This document shows positions 44,047 to 56,038 of a stretch of DNA of 58,388 nucleotides, piece after piece. The stretch lies in contig NZ_LGSI01000022.1 of assembly GCF_001698815.1 (NCBI RefSeq), positions 1 to 58,388 on the forward strand, given 5' to 3'. The position numbers were made by a program, and so were the translations under genes. Under the pieces are notes generated by a model, which did not search any database, was not told the origin of the DNA, and saw only the letters and a program-made list of their open reading frames with translations. Position 1 is the stretch's first letter, and every line of letters begins with the position of its first letter. This DNA comes from Pseudomonas syringae (GTDB lineage Bacteria; Pseudomonadota; Gammaproteobacteria; Pseudomonadales; Pseudomonadaceae).

Positions 44047-45540
44047 ATGTCTCTCGCTATCGTTCACAGCCGCGCCCAGGTCGGGGTGGAGGCGCCTGCT
44101 GTTACGGTTGAAGCGCACTTGGCCAATGGTCTGCCCGCGCTGACGCTGGTGGGATTGCCGGAAGGTGCCGTGAAGGAAAGCAAGGATCGCGTGCGCAGTG
44201 CGATTTTGAATTCCGGGCTGAAATTTCCTGATCGGCGCATCACGCTGAATCTCGCCCCGGCGGATCTGCCCAAGGATGGCGGGCGTTTTGATCTGGCGAT
44301 TGCCTTGGGGTTGCTGGCTGCAAATGGGCAAGTGCCGCTTACGGCGTTGCTGGATGTGGAGTGCCTTGGCGAGTTGGCGTTGTCGGGGGCGATCCGGCCG
44401 ATTCAAGGGGTGCTGCCAGCGGCGTTGGCCGCCCGCGCTGCCGAGCGCACGCTGATCATTCCTGCGGTCAACGCCGAAGAAGCGTGTCTGGCGTCAGGTT
44501 TGCGAGTCATCGCCGCCAATCATTTGCTGGAGCTGGTGGCCCATTTCAACGGGCAGGTGCCAATCGCGCCCTATCAGGCCAGCGGGCTTCTGCATCAGAC
44601 CAAACCTTACCCGGACCTCAGTGAAGTCCAGGGCCAGACCGCCGCCAAACGCGCGCTGATCGTCGCTGCAGCCGGCGCGCATAACCTGCTATTCAGCGGT
44701 CCGCCCGGTACAGGTAAAACCCTGCTCGCCAGTCGTCTGCCTGGTTTGCTGCCACCGCTGGACGAGCATGAAGCGCTGGAGGTCGCGGCGATTCAGTCAG
44801 TCGCCAGCCAGATTCCGCTGACAAGTTGGCCACAGCGGCCGTTCCGTCAGCCGCACCATTCGGCATCCGGCCCGGCGTTAGTGGGCGGCGGAAGTCGTCC
44901 GCGGCCGGGGGAAATTACCCTGGCGCACCATGGCGTGCTGTTTCTCGATGAGCTGCCGGAATTTGACCGTCGGGTTCTGGAAGTGCTTCGCGAGCTGCTA
45001 GAGTCGGGGCATATCGTGATTTCGCGGGCGCGGGATCGGGTGCGTTTTCCGGCGCGTTTTCAGCTGGTCGCGGCGATGAATCCCTGTCCGTGCGGCTACC
45101 TGGGCGAGCCAACCGGTCGCTGTCGTTGTTCTACTGAGCAGATTCAGCGTTATCGCAACAAATTATCCGGCCCGCTGCTGGACCGGATTGATCTGCACCT
45201 GACCGTGGCGCGGGAAGCGACGTCGCTCAATCCTTCGCCGCAGCAAGGCGACGACACCGCCAGCGCCGCCAAATGGGTCGCGCAAGCCAGGGAACGTCAG
45301 CAGCGGCGTCAGGGTTGCGCCAATGCATTTCTCGATCTGCCCGGCTTGCGCCAGCATTGTGGGTTGTCTGCTGCCGATGAAGCCTGGCTGGAAACAGCAT
45401 GCGAGCGACTGACGCTGTCTCTGCGCGCCGCCCACCGCTTGCTGAAAGTCGCCCGCACCCTGGCTGATCTGGAGCAGGTCGAGGCGATCAACCGCAGTCA
45501 TGTCGCGGAGGCGTTGCAGTATCGGCCTTCGAGTAATTGA
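44047..45540 (+). CDS. comM: ComM/YifB AAA+ ATPase (Mg-chelatase-like)
   Basis: ComM is a hexameric helicase that promotes branch migration during natural transformation. The 497-residue protein has the N-terminal ChlI-like domain (about 1-170, VEAHLANGLPALTLVGLPEGAVKESKDRVRSAI). The Mg-chelatase AAA+ domain has Walker A FSGPPGTGKTLLASRLPGLLPPL (about 217-225), FRQPHHSASGPALVGGG, and Walker B GVLFLDELPEFDR. A C-terminal domain has RAAHRLLKVARTLADLE. The zinc-ligand-like set CPCGYLGEPTGRCRC is retained. In other pseudomonads comM lies next to ubiK, so 41.2-44.0 kb looks inserted between them. Confidence 0.95.
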   Translation: MSLAIVHSRAQVGVEAPAVTVEAHLANGLPALTLVGLPEGAVKESKDRVRSAILNSGLKFPDRRITLNLAPADLPKDGGRFDLAIALGLLAANGQVPLTALLDVECLGELALSGAIRPIQGVLPAALAARAAERTLIIPAVNAEEACLASGLRVIAANHLLELVAHFNGQVPIAPYQASGLLHQTKPYPDLSEVQGQTAAKRALIVAAAGAHNLLFSGPPGTGKTLLASRLPGLLPPLDEHEALEVAAIQSVASQIPLTSWPQRPFRQPHHSASGPALVGGGSRPRPGEITLAHHGVLFLDELPEFDRRVLEVLRELLESGHIVISRARDRVRFPARFQLVAAMNPCPCGYLGEPTGRCRCSTEQIQRYRNKLSGPLLDRIDLHLTVAREATSLNPSPQQGDDTASAAKWVAQARERQQRRQGCANAFLDLPGLRQHCGLSAADEAWLETACERLTLSLRAAHRLLKVARTLADLEQVEAINRSHVAEALQYRPSSN

Positions 45541-45561
45541 GCGTGCGGGCGACTTGATCCT

Positions 45562-45631
45562 TGTGGGAGCGAGCTTGCTCGCGAAGGCAATGTTTCATAC
45601 CTATCTATTCGCGAGCAAGCTCGCTCCCACA
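45562..45631. repeat. REP inverted repeat, family D
   Basis: The cores GCGAGCTTGCTCGC and GCGAGCAAGCTCGC have outer TGTGGGA and TCCCACA. The arms are perfectly complementary over about 23 bp. It lies between the convergent comM and chemoreceptor genes. Confidence 0.87.
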
Positions 45632-45642
45632 GGATTAACTGA

Positions 45643-47619
45643 TCAACGAAACCGATCAACCTCAGTGCGCAATTCTGCCGCCAGCGCATTCAGTTCTTCG
45701 GCGGTCACTGCCAGATGCGAGACCACTTCGCGCTGTTCGGTGTTGGCCATCGCGATGCTTTGCAGGTTGCTGCTGAGCAAGGTCGCGGTGCTGCTTTGTT
45801 CCTGGGTCGCGGTGGTGATGGCGGCAAACTGCTCACCGGCGGAACGGCTTTGCTCGTCGATCTGCGCCAGCGCGGCAGCGACCTTGGCGTTGCGTGACAG
45901 ACCTTCCTGCATCAACGCATTGCCCTGCTGCATCGTGCTGATGGCGTTGCCGGTTTCCTGCTGAATGCTGGCGATCATGCCGGAGATTTCATCGGTAGCC
46001 TTGCGCGTCCTGGATGCCAGGCTGCGCACCTCGTCCGCCACCACCGCAAAACCACGGCCTTGTTCACCGGCTCGGGCTGCTTCGATTGCGGCGTTGAGGG
46101 CCAGCAGGTTGGTCTGGTCGGCAATCGAGGTAATCACGCCGACGATGCTGCCGATTTCCTGGGAGCGCTGCCCCAGCGTATCGATGACCGTCGCGGTGCT
46201 GCTCAGCGACGAAGCAATCTGCTCAAGGGACAAGGACGCTTCCTGCATCGAGGCGCGACCGATACGGGTTTGCTGGGCATTTTCACTGGCCAGACGTTCG
46301 GTATTTCCCATATTGTCGGCGATGTTCAGGGAAGTGGCGCTGAACTCCTCGACAGCGCCAGCCATGCTGGTAATTTCGCCGGACTGCTGTTCCATGCCTT
46401 CATACGCACCGCCCGACAGGCCGGACAACTCGTGAGCGCGACTGCTGACTTGCTGAGCGGCAGTGCGGATGTGGGAAACCATGGTCGACAAGGCTTCGCC
46501 CATCTTGTTGAAGCTGCCCGCCAACTGACCGATTTCGTCGTGACTGGACACGTTCAGGCGCACGCTCAAATCACCGGCGCCCAAGGCTTCAGCCTGACGC
46601 ACCAGATCGGACAACGGCTGCAGTTTGCTGCGCAACAGCCAGATCGCCGAACCGACCGCGATAAACATGGCCAACAGGCTGCCAATGGCCAGCTGCGTGC
46701 CGACGCTCCAGGTCACCGCGCTGATTTCAGCTTTCGGCATGCTGGCGATTACCGTCCATGGCCCGTCCTTGAACGGCTGGGCAACGCTGTAGAAATCCTG
46801 ACTGGTGTCGTTCCAGAACTGACCCTTGCCCGGCAGCTTGACGACGTCAGCGACGGTTTTACCTGCCTGCTCCGGAGCTTTCACGCCTGCCGGCGATACC
46901 AGCCAGCGGCCTTGATCATCCAGCAGCGCCAATGAGCCTGTTGTGCCGATGCGGAAATTCCTCAGGTTTTCGAACTGAGCGTTTTGCGCATCGGTGTAGT
47001 CGAAGCCGACAAACAGCACCGCAATGACTTTGCCGCCGCTGTCGCGTACCGGGGAGTATTGCGTCATGTAATTGCGATCAAACAACACCGCCTTGCCGAT
47101 GTAATTCTGCCCGCCCATCAAGCGATCGTAAGCCGGATGCTTGTGGTCCAGCTGGGTGCCAATGGCGCGTGTGCCGTCCTGCTTGGTCAGCGAAGTGCTG
47201 ATGCGGATGAACTCGTCGCCGCTGCGCACGAATACTGTGGCCACCCCGGCCGTCAACTGGCGGAAGCTATCAACTTCGGTGAAGTCGTTGTTCAGGACAG
47301 TGGCGCCCTCATACAAACCTGGCGTCTGGATCCCGGCCACTGTGACCGGCTTGTCGGCCTGCACCGTCAAGCCACCGGCAAAGCGTTTTTCAAACAACCC
47401 GCTCAAGCGCTGGGTGCTGTCACGCAAGGTGCTATGAAAGGTGGTGAGCTGATCCGCCAACAACCGCGCTTCACTGCCCATATGCTCTTCACGAATGACG
47501 AGGTTGGCAGAGTCCAGTGAACGCAACGCAAAAACGGTACTGCCGCTGATGACAACCGCCAGAATAACGGCCAGAGCTATACCGAGTTGCGAGGCAATTC
47601 GAGCGCGGGGCTTTGACAT
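45643..47619 (-). CDS. Methyl-accepting chemotaxis protein
   Basis: A 658-residue transmembrane chemoreceptor. TM1 is about residues 13-33 ([21 protein letters not shown]). The periplasmic Cache_3-Cache_2 type sensor domain (about 40-300) contains [33 protein letters not shown] and [12 protein letters not shown]2 is about 307-330. HAMP follows ([26 protein letters not shown]). The cytoplasmic signalling hairpin has the conserved tip [40 protein letters not shown] (here ITSIADQ). No C-terminal CheR/CheB pentapeptide is seen. Related receptors sense short organic acids such as propionate or L-lactate, but the ligand cannot be read from sequence. Confidence 0.93.
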   Translation of the reverse strand: MSKPRARIASQLGIALAVILAVVISGSTVFALRSLDSANLVIREEHMGSEARLLADQLTTFHSTLRDSTQRLSGLFEKRFAGGLTVQADKPVTVAGIQTPGLYEGATVLNNDFTEVDSFRQLTAGVATVFVRSGDEFIRISTSLTKQDGTRAIGTQLDHKHPAYDRLMGGQNYIGKAVLFDRNYMTQYSPVRDSGGKVIAVLFVGFDYTDAQNAQFENLRNFRIGTTGSLALLDDQGRWLVSPAGVKAPEQAGKTVADVVKLPGKGQFWNDTSQDFYSVAQPFKDGPWTVIASMPKAEISAVTWSVGTQLAIGSLLAMFIAVGSAIWLLRSKLQPLSDLVRQAEALGAGDLSVRLNVSSHDEIGQLAGSFNKMGEALSTMVSHIRTAAQQVSSRAHELSGLSGGAYEGMEQQSGEITSMAGAVEEFSATSLNIADNMGNTERLASENAQQTRIGRASMQEASLSLEQIASSLSSTATVIDTLGQRSQEIGSIVGVITSIADQTNLLALNAAIEAARAGEQGRGFAVVADEVRSLASRTRKATDEISGMIASIQQETGNAISTMQQGNALMQEGLSRNAKVAAALAQIDEQSRSAGEQFAAITTATQEQSSTATLLSSNLQSIAMANTEQREVVSHLAVTAEELNALAAELRTEVDRFR

Positions 47620-47809
47620 AAGGGCTCCTGACTGAACAGTTCGGACCTTTGGATTCCGAACTGTTCAGCAAATTATCTATTTGAGTTTTAGGCTTTTTCC
47701 GTACTTCTGGTACGAATACTCCCATGCCTCAACATCGGCCACCCAAATGAATACTTGAGTGCTTCCGTTGGTTTAGCAAACGATTGCGAAGCTGAAATCC
47801 GCGAATCAT

Positions 47810-48730
47810 TTACCTGAGAATTTCCACGTCCGGCAACTCCATGGCCTGGACTTCGCTTTGCAGAAAGTCGCCCAGTCGACGCAGCCGCTCTGTTCCGGGC
47901 CTCGTGCGCGGCCAAACCAGATAATAGTCCTCGCCGCTGTGCACTGCGGTGCGCCACGGCAGGCTCATACGACCGTGCGCCACGTCCTCGGCGACCATCA
48001 GCAAATCGCCCATCGACACCCCATAACCTCGCGCTGCGGCGATCATGCCCAGTTCCAGCGTATCGAAGACCTGGCCGCCCTTGAGTGAGACCTGCGTCGA
48101 CAAACCGGTGCGTTCCAGCCAGGTGCGCCAGTCACGCCGGTCCAGTGTCGGATGCAGCAGTTCGGCGGCGGCCAGGCGTTCGACGTCCCAGGGCAGCTCT
48201 TCGAGCAAGCTCGGTGCTCCGACCGGAATCAGCAGTTCAGGGAACAGATAAATCGCTTCCCAATCCGCCGGAAAATGCCCGCGACTGAGCAAGACCGCGC
48301 AATCAAAGGGTTCCTGGCTGAAATCCACCACGTCGATTTCAACCCAGGCGCTGGTCAGCTGCACTTCATTGCCGACCTGCAAATGACGAAAACGGCTGAG
48401 CCGCGCCAGCAGCCAACGCATGGTCAGGGTCGGCGGGGCCTTCATGCGCAGCACGCCTTCGTCGCTCAACAACGTGCTGCACGCCCGCTCCAGCGCCGAA
48501 AAACCGTCCCGCACGCCAGGCAGCAAGGTACGCGCCGCCTCGGTGAGTTGCAGGTTGCGACCCTTGCGTTGAAACAATCGACAGGCGAAATGCTCTTCGA
48601 GGGTGCGAATGTGCCGGCTGACCGCACTTTGCGTGATGGATAACTCTTCCGCCGCGCGGGTAAACGAGCTGTGTCGCGCGGCCGCTTCGAATGCACGAAG
48701 CGCATAGAGTGGAGCGAGACTACGTGCCAT
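47810..48730 (-). CDS. LysR family transcriptional regulator, GcvA-like
   Basis: A 306-residue regulator. The winged HTH (about 5-65) reads LYALRAFEAAARHSSFTRAAEELSITQSAVSRHIRTLEEHF, typical of the GcvA group. The type 2 periplasmic-binding-like effector domain occupies about 90-300. It is divergent from the MATE gene with a 157-bp gap that includes a TATATCC... promoter-like patch. It may control the efflux gene, as divergent LysR genes often do (inference). Confidence 0.9.
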   Translation of the reverse strand: MARSLAPLYALRAFEAAARHSSFTRAAEELSITQSAVSRHIRTLEEHFACRLFQRKGRNLQLTEAARTLLPGVRDGFSALERACSTLLSDEGVLRMKAPPTLTMRWLLARLSRFRHLQVGNEVQLTSAWVEIDVVDFSQEPFDCAVLLSRGHFPADWEAIYLFPELLIPVGAPSLLEELPWDVERLAAAELLHPTLDRRDWRTWLERTGLSTQVSLKGGQVFDTLELGMIAAARGYGVSMGDLLMVAEDVAHGRMSLPWRTAVHSGEDYYLVWPRTRPGTERLRRLGDFLQSEVQAMELPDVEILR

Positions 48731-48887
48731 TCAGATCTTTCCTACTGCGGGGAGCACTGACTTTAGCGTATATCCTCGTGCATGAGTTTTACTCATGCAA
48801 CTGATCTGATTTATCCCTTTGTGCATCACCGGCTAACTGCCGAGAATGTGCCGCTCATAAATGCCCCCGAATTCGAGCACCATCGCT

Positions 48888-50267
48888 ATGCAACAACCTG
48901 CCATCAAAGAACTCTGGATCATCCTGCGCCTGGCCGGGCCGCTGATCGCTTCACAGATGGCGCACATGTTGATGGTGTTCACTGACACCGTGATGATGGG
49001 CCAGCTCGGTCCCGAAGCGCTGGCGGGCGGCGGTTTGGGCGCGGCCAGTTACAACTTCATCTCGTTTTTCTGCGTGGGCGTCATGGCGGCGGTCGGCACG
49101 TTGGTAGCGATTCGGCATGGCGCGGGCGACAACAAAGGCGCGGCCCAGCTGGTTCAAGCCGGAGTCTGGCTGGCCTGGGGCATGGCGTTGATCGCCATGT
49201 TGATGCTGTGGAACCTGGAGCCGATCCTTCGCCAGTTCGGCCAGACCGAAGCCAACGTCCACATGGCCGGTCAATTCTTGATCACCTTGCCATTGGCGCT
49301 GCCGGGGTTGCTGACCTTCATGGCGCTGCGCGGCTTCACCAGTGCGCTGGGTCGCGCCGGTCCGGTCATGGCCATCAGCCTGGGCGGCGCGGCTGCAAAC
49401 TTCGGTCTCAACTATGCCTTCATTCATGGCCTGTTCGGGCTGCCGCACCTGGGTTTGATGGGCATTGGACTGGTCACGGCAATTGTCACCAACGCCATGG
49501 CGCTGATCCTCGCGCTGCACATCCGTCGGCACCCGGCTTACGCGCCCTATCCAATTCTTCAGGGGTTTTGGCAGCTGTCGCGCAGTCATCTCAAGGAACT
49601 GTGGCGTCTGGGTCTGCCCATTGGCGGGACGTATGCGGTGGAAGTCGGGTTGTTCACCTTTGCCGCGTTCTGCATGGGCGCGATGGGCAGCACGCAGATG
49701 GCCGCGCACCAGATCGCGCTGCAAACGGTGTCCATGGCGTTCATGATTCCGGTGGGTATTTCCTACGCCGTGACCATGCGCATCGGTCAGCATTACGGCG
49801 CGGGCAATTTGTTGCTGGCGCGGACTGCCGGACGTGCGGGCATTGTTTTCGGCGGCAGCGTGATGCTGGCGTTCGGCGTGCTGTTCTGGCTGGCGCCGCA
49901 TTCGATTATCGGGCTGTTCCTGGACATCAACGACCCGGCGTTCGCCGACATTGTCGATCTGGCCGTAAAACTGCTGGCGATTGCCGCCTGGTTCGAAATC
50001 CTTGATGGCACGCAAACTATCGCCATGGGCGCGATTCGCGGCTTCAAGGATGCCAAGACCACCTTCCTGATCGGGCTGGCCAGCTATTGGCTGGTGGCGG
50101 CACCTGCGGCGTGGATTCTGGGTTTCTATATGAATCAGGGCGCAGTTGGTGTGTGGTGGGGCCTGGCGCTCGGTTTGCTGTGCTCGGCGCTGGCGCTGAC
50201 CTACGCGTTCGAAAGGAAGACTTCGCGGTTGTTGCGGCGCGAAGCGGGTGCGGCAGTGGTGGCGTGA
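48888..50267 (+). CDS. norM: MATE family multidrug/Na+ antiporter (NorM-like)
   Basis: A 459-residue inner-membrane exporter with 12 predicted TM helices in two homologous bundles. The MATE signatures are IILRLAGPLIASQMAHMLMVFTDTVMMGQLGPEALAGGGLGAA (TM1-2) and, in the second half, LWRLGLPIGGTYAVEVGLFTFAAFCMGAMGSTQMAAHQIALQTVSMAFMIPVGISYAVTMRIGQHYGAG. It exports cationic drugs in exchange for Na+ or H+. The start ATG at 48888 (MQQPAIKELW) is preferred over one nine codons upstream. A possible partner of the divergent LysR gene. Confidence 0.93.
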   Translation: MQQPAIKELWIILRLAGPLIASQMAHMLMVFTDTVMMGQLGPEALAGGGLGAASYNFISFFCVGVMAAVGTLVAIRHGAGDNKGAAQLVQAGVWLAWGMALIAMLMLWNLEPILRQFGQTEANVHMAGQFLITLPLALPGLLTFMALRGFTSALGRAGPVMAISLGGAAANFGLNYAFIHGLFGLPHLGLMGIGLVTAIVTNAMALILALHIRRHPAYAPYPILQGFWQLSRSHLKELWRLGLPIGGTYAVEVGLFTFAAFCMGAMGSTQMAAHQIALQTVSMAFMIPVGISYAVTMRIGQHYGAGNLLLARTAGRAGIVFGGSVMLAFGVLFWLAPHSIIGLFLDINDPAFADIVDLAVKLLAIAAWFEILDGTQTIAMGAIRGFKDAKTTFLIGLASYWLVAAPAAWILGFYMNQGAVGVWWGLALGLLCSALALTYAFERKTSRLLRREAGAAVVA

Positions 50268-50283
50268 ATTACTTGCGGTATTC

Positions 50284-50384
50284 GGTAGGAAGGGACTTGT
50301 CCCCCGAAGATGTCCGCTCGGTCGCTCATGCCTGGATTTGCCCGTTGTCTGGGCAATTGTCTTCGGGGACAAGTCCCCTCCTAC
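50284..50384. repeat. REP inverted repeat, family A
   Basis: The left arm core GGGACTTGTCCC and right arm core GGGGACAAGTCCCC are flanked by GTAGGA and TCCTAC. Unlike most family A copies both arms are of the GGGGAC type. It lies between the convergent norM and EAL genes. Confidence 0.85.
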
Positions 50385-50416
50385 CGGTCTCTGGGCTGCA
50401 TTGACTGCCTGCCCGA

Positions 50417-52084
50417 TCAAACACTACTCAACGACCGCGAAACACCTTGATCGAAGGTCAGGAACTCAACCAGATCCTGCATCGCCAGCGGGCGGCTGAT
50501 GAGGTAGCCCTGCACCTGATCGCAGCCGAAGCTGCGCAGCAAGGCCAGTTGTTCGACGTTTTCGACGCCTTCGGCCACCACTTCCAGACTCAGGTTATGC
50601 GCCAGATTAATCATGGCGTGGACCAGCTTGCGGTTCTCCTCGCGCTGCTCCATTTCGGCGACGAAACTCCGGTCGATCTTGAGCAGCGCAATGGGCAGGC
50701 TGTTCAGATGTACGAAAGACGAAAAGCCGGTGCCGAAGTCATCCAGAGAAAAGCGCACGCCGAGCCTGCCCAGTGCGTCCATGGTGTGCTTGACCAGATC
50801 GCTGCGGCGCATGACGGCGGTTTCAGTCAGCTCGAACTCCAGCCATTGCGCATCGACGCCACGGTCGGCGATCAACCTGCTCAACGTCGCCAGCAACTGG
50901 TTGTCCTGAAACTGGCGGAACGACAGGTTGATGGCCATGTGCAGCGGCGGCATGCCGAGTTCGCGCAGCGCCTGCATGTCGCGCAGGGCACGGGAAATCA
51001 CCCAGTAGCCCAGCGGCACGATCAAGCCACTTTGCTCGGCCAGCGGCACGAATTCGCTGGGCGGCAACAGGCCACGCTCCTGATGACGCCAGCGCACCAG
51101 CGCTTCCAGACCGACAATGCGCCCACTGGTCAGGCAAAGCCTGGGTTGATAGTGCAACTCCAGCTCGTCACGTCGTAGCGCCCGACGCAGTTCACTTTCC
51201 AGATCGGCGAGGCTGCGGGCATTGCGATTGATGCGTTCGTTGAAGACATGAAAGGTGCAGCCCTGAACACCCTTGGCCTGTTGCATGGCGATGTGTGCAT
51301 GCCACATCAACGGATCGGCGCCGGCCAGCGCGCGCGAGTGGGCGATACCCAGGCTGCAACCGATCAGCAGGCTTTCGCCATCGACCCAGTAAGGCTCGGC
51401 CAGCGCTTCAGTGATGCGTTCGGCCATCCACTCGGCGCGGCGTGGCGCCCGCCGCGTGTCTATTAACAAGGCAAATTCGTCGCTGCCAAGGCGGGCGATC
51501 TGATCGCCAACCTCTAGCTGGCTTTTCAGGCGCGCCACAACCTGCAGAATCAATCGATCGCCGGCCTGATGGCCTAGGGCATCGTTGGCGCGGCGGAAGT
51601 TGTCCAGATCCAGATGTCCAAGGGCCAGCCCGCGGCCTTCGTTTTCCAGCAAACGCGCGGTCAGCAACGTCTGAAAACCCTGGCGATTGGCGATGCCGGT
51701 CAACGTGTCCTGTTCGGCCAGGCGTTGCAGCGTGTCTTCCAGCAAGCCTTTTTCGCGGATATGTCGCAGACAGCGGCGCACGGTGTCAGTCGTCAGGCTG
51801 CCGCGTACCAGCCAGTCGACAGCGCCGACCGGTCCGACAGGCGGTTCCTGCTCCAGCAGCATAACCACAGGCAAACTGCAGCGTCCCGGCGCAGGTTGCA
51901 GCGCGGGCGTGGTCAGCAGCACCGTATTGCTCTGGTCGACAAGATGCTCGCTGACTTCATTCCAGTCGGCGACACACAGCAATTCAATGCCATCGAGTGG
52001 AACCAGGCAAACGCGAAGCAATGCTTGCCATTCCGGCTCTCGGGCCAGCAATAACAGTCGCACGGGTTGGAAAAGCGTAGACAA
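50417..52084 (-). CDS. EAL phosphodiesterase with degenerate GGDEF domain, ProE-like
   Basis: A 555-residue c-di-GMP protein. Residues about 1-110 look like a degenerate receiver domain without a recognisable phospho-Asp pocket. A short helix leads to a GGDEF domain (about 120-285) whose active site reads GSDEF (200-204), not GGDEF. An EAL domain (about 298-550) keeps the catalytic set: EAL (327-329), Asn in MAINLSFRQF, Glu in EFELTE, LDDFGTGFSS, Lys in LLKIDRSF, AEGVEN and QGYLISRPL. It should hydrolyse c-di-GMP, with little or no cyclase activity. Its place beside a MATE gene and rep matches the P. aeruginosa ProE (PA5295) locus as I recall it. ProE is a strong phosphodiesterase. Confidence 0.9.
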   Translation of the reverse strand: MSTLFQPVRLLLLAREPEWQALLRVCLVPLDGIELLCVADWNEVSEHLVDQSNTVLLTTPALQPAPGRCSLPVVMLLEQEPPVGPVGAVDWLVRGSLTTDTVRRCLRHIREKGLLEDTLQRLAEQDTLTGIANRQGFQTLLTARLLENEGRGLALGHLDLDNFRRANDALGHQAGDRLILQVVARLKSQLEVGDQIARLGSDEFALLIDTRRAPRRAEWMAERITEALAEPYWVDGESLLIGCSLGIAHSRALAGADPLMWHAHIAMQQAKGVQGCTFHVFNERINRNARSLADLESELRRALRRDELELHYQPRLCLTSGRIVGLEALVRWRHQERGLLPPSEFVPLAEQSGLIVPLGYWVISRALRDMQALRELGMPPLHMAINLSFRQFQDNQLLATLSRLIADRGVDAQWLEFELTETAVMRRSDLVKHTMDALGRLGVRFSLDDFGTGFSSFVHLNSLPIALLKIDRSFVAEMEQREENRKLVHAMINLAHNLSLEVVAEGVENVEQLALLRSFGCDQVQGYLISRPLAMQDLVEFLTFDQGVSRSLSSV

Positions 52085-52300
52085 GCTAGCTCCCTAGGCT
52101 CGTCAAGGACGAGCAACAAAGCCCAAAGACGCGGGGCCAAACCAGCGCCTTTACAGCGCATTGGTACGCAAATGTAACAAAAATTACAGGATTAGATAGC
52201 GCAGCGATATTTAGTGCAAGTACAGGGGCGGACGGTGGCCGCACAATCGTCCCAGCCTGTTAAAATGCCCGCCCATTTCGCTTGTGACCCTCTCCCTGTT

Positions 52301-54927
<2,627 letters not shown>

Positions 54928-54930
54928 CTT

Positions 54931-55045
54931 GTAGGAGGGGACTTGTCCCCGAATGCAATTACCCGAATGCAACTTGCCCGACAACGAGATATCCGAAAAT
55001 CAACGCCGCTTGAACTGACGTTTTCGGGGACGAGTCCCCTCCTAC
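54931..55045. repeat. REP inverted repeat, family A
   Basis: The left core GGGGACTTGTCCCC and right core GGGGACGAGTCCCC are flanked by GTAGGA and TCCTAC. It lies directly 3' of xpt and upstream of the sulfide operon. Confidence 0.85.
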
Positions 55046-55124
55046 CAGAATCCTTGTTGCCAGCAGGTATCGGGAATACCCAACCCACTACCCCGCCAGC
55101 CTCAACAACCGTTTTGGAGACCCC

Positions 55125-56009
55125 ATGATCATTCGCGAGCGCCTGTACATCGAAGCACTGTTCGATCCTCATACCTCGACCATCAGCTATCTGGTCATGG
55201 ACCTGAGCAGCAAACACTGCGCGCTGATCGACAGCGTGCTGGATTACGACCCCAAGTCCGGGCATACCGGGACCGAGTCCGCCGACCGCTTGATCGCCCG
55301 TGTTCGGGAGCTGCAAGCCTCGGTGCAATGGATTCTCGAAACCCATGTACACGCTGATCATCTTTCCGCAGCCGCGTACCTGAAAGACCAGCTGCACGGG
55401 CAGATCGCTATCGGCAGCCATATCACCCAGGTGCAGAAAGTGTTCGGTGCGCTGTTCAACGCGCCGGGCAGTTTTGCGCGCGATGGCAGCCAGTTCGACG
55501 TGCTGCTGGGCGACGGCATGTCATTCCAGATCGGCACGCTTGAAGCACGGGCGATGCACACCCCTGGCCACACTCCGGCGTGCATGACCTACCTCGTGGA
55601 AGTGGCGGGCGAAACCGTGGCGTTCGTTGGCGACACTTTATTCATGCCCGACTACGGCACCGCGCGCTGCGACTTTCCCGGCGCCGACGCCCGAACGCTG
55701 TATCGCTCGATTCAGAAAATCCTCAGCCTGCCGGCCAGCACACGACTGTTCATGTGCCATGACTACCTGCCAAACGGCCGCGAACTGCAATACATGACCA
55801 CGGTTGCCGAGCAGCGCGCCAACAATATCCACATCCACGAAGGCATCGATGAAGACGCCTTCGTGAAGATGCGCGAAGCCCGCGACGCAACCCTGGACAT
55901 GCCCGTGCTGATCCTGCCTTCGGTGCAGATCAACATGCGCTGTGGCCACCTTCCGGAGCCGGAAGAAAACGGCATCAGCTACCTGAAAATCCCGCTTAAC
56001 GTCCTTTGA
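55125..56009 (+). CDS. MBL-fold persulfide dioxygenase-like protein (Blh/ETHE1-related)
   Basis: A 294-residue metallo-beta-lactamase-fold enzyme. The metal motif is THVHADH (H74-x-H76-x-D78-H79), followed by MHTPGHTPACMTYLVEV and AFVGDTLFMPDYGTARCDFPGADARTLYRSI. The last segment with TARCDFPGADA is characteristic of persulfide/sulfur dioxygenases and Blh proteins. These oxidise glutathione persulfide to sulfite and use a single Fe(II). It is first in an operon with a sulfide:quinone oxidoreductase and a TauE exporter, which strongly supports a sulfide-detoxification role. Confidence 0.9.
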   Translation: MIIRERLYIEALFDPHTSTISYLVMDLSSKHCALIDSVLDYDPKSGHTGTESADRLIARVRELQASVQWILETHVHADHLSAAAYLKDQLHGQIAIGSHITQVQKVFGALFNAPGSFARDGSQFDVLLGDGMSFQIGTLEARAMHTPGHTPACMTYLVEVAGETVAFVGDTLFMPDYGTARCDFPGADARTLYRSIQKILSLPASTRLFMCHDYLPNGRELQYMTTVAEQRANNIHIHEGIDEDAFVKMREARDATLDMPVLILPSVQINMRCGHLPEPEENGISYLKIPLNVL

Positions 56010-56038
56010 ACCGGGCATCCACTTCTGGAGCTGTTGCG

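Noticed and set aside
48951..50420. 489-codon minus-strand frame opposite the MATE gene
   Set aside because: The translation is low-complexity Gln/Arg/His-rich, antisense to a clear 12-TM transporter, with no recognisable domain.
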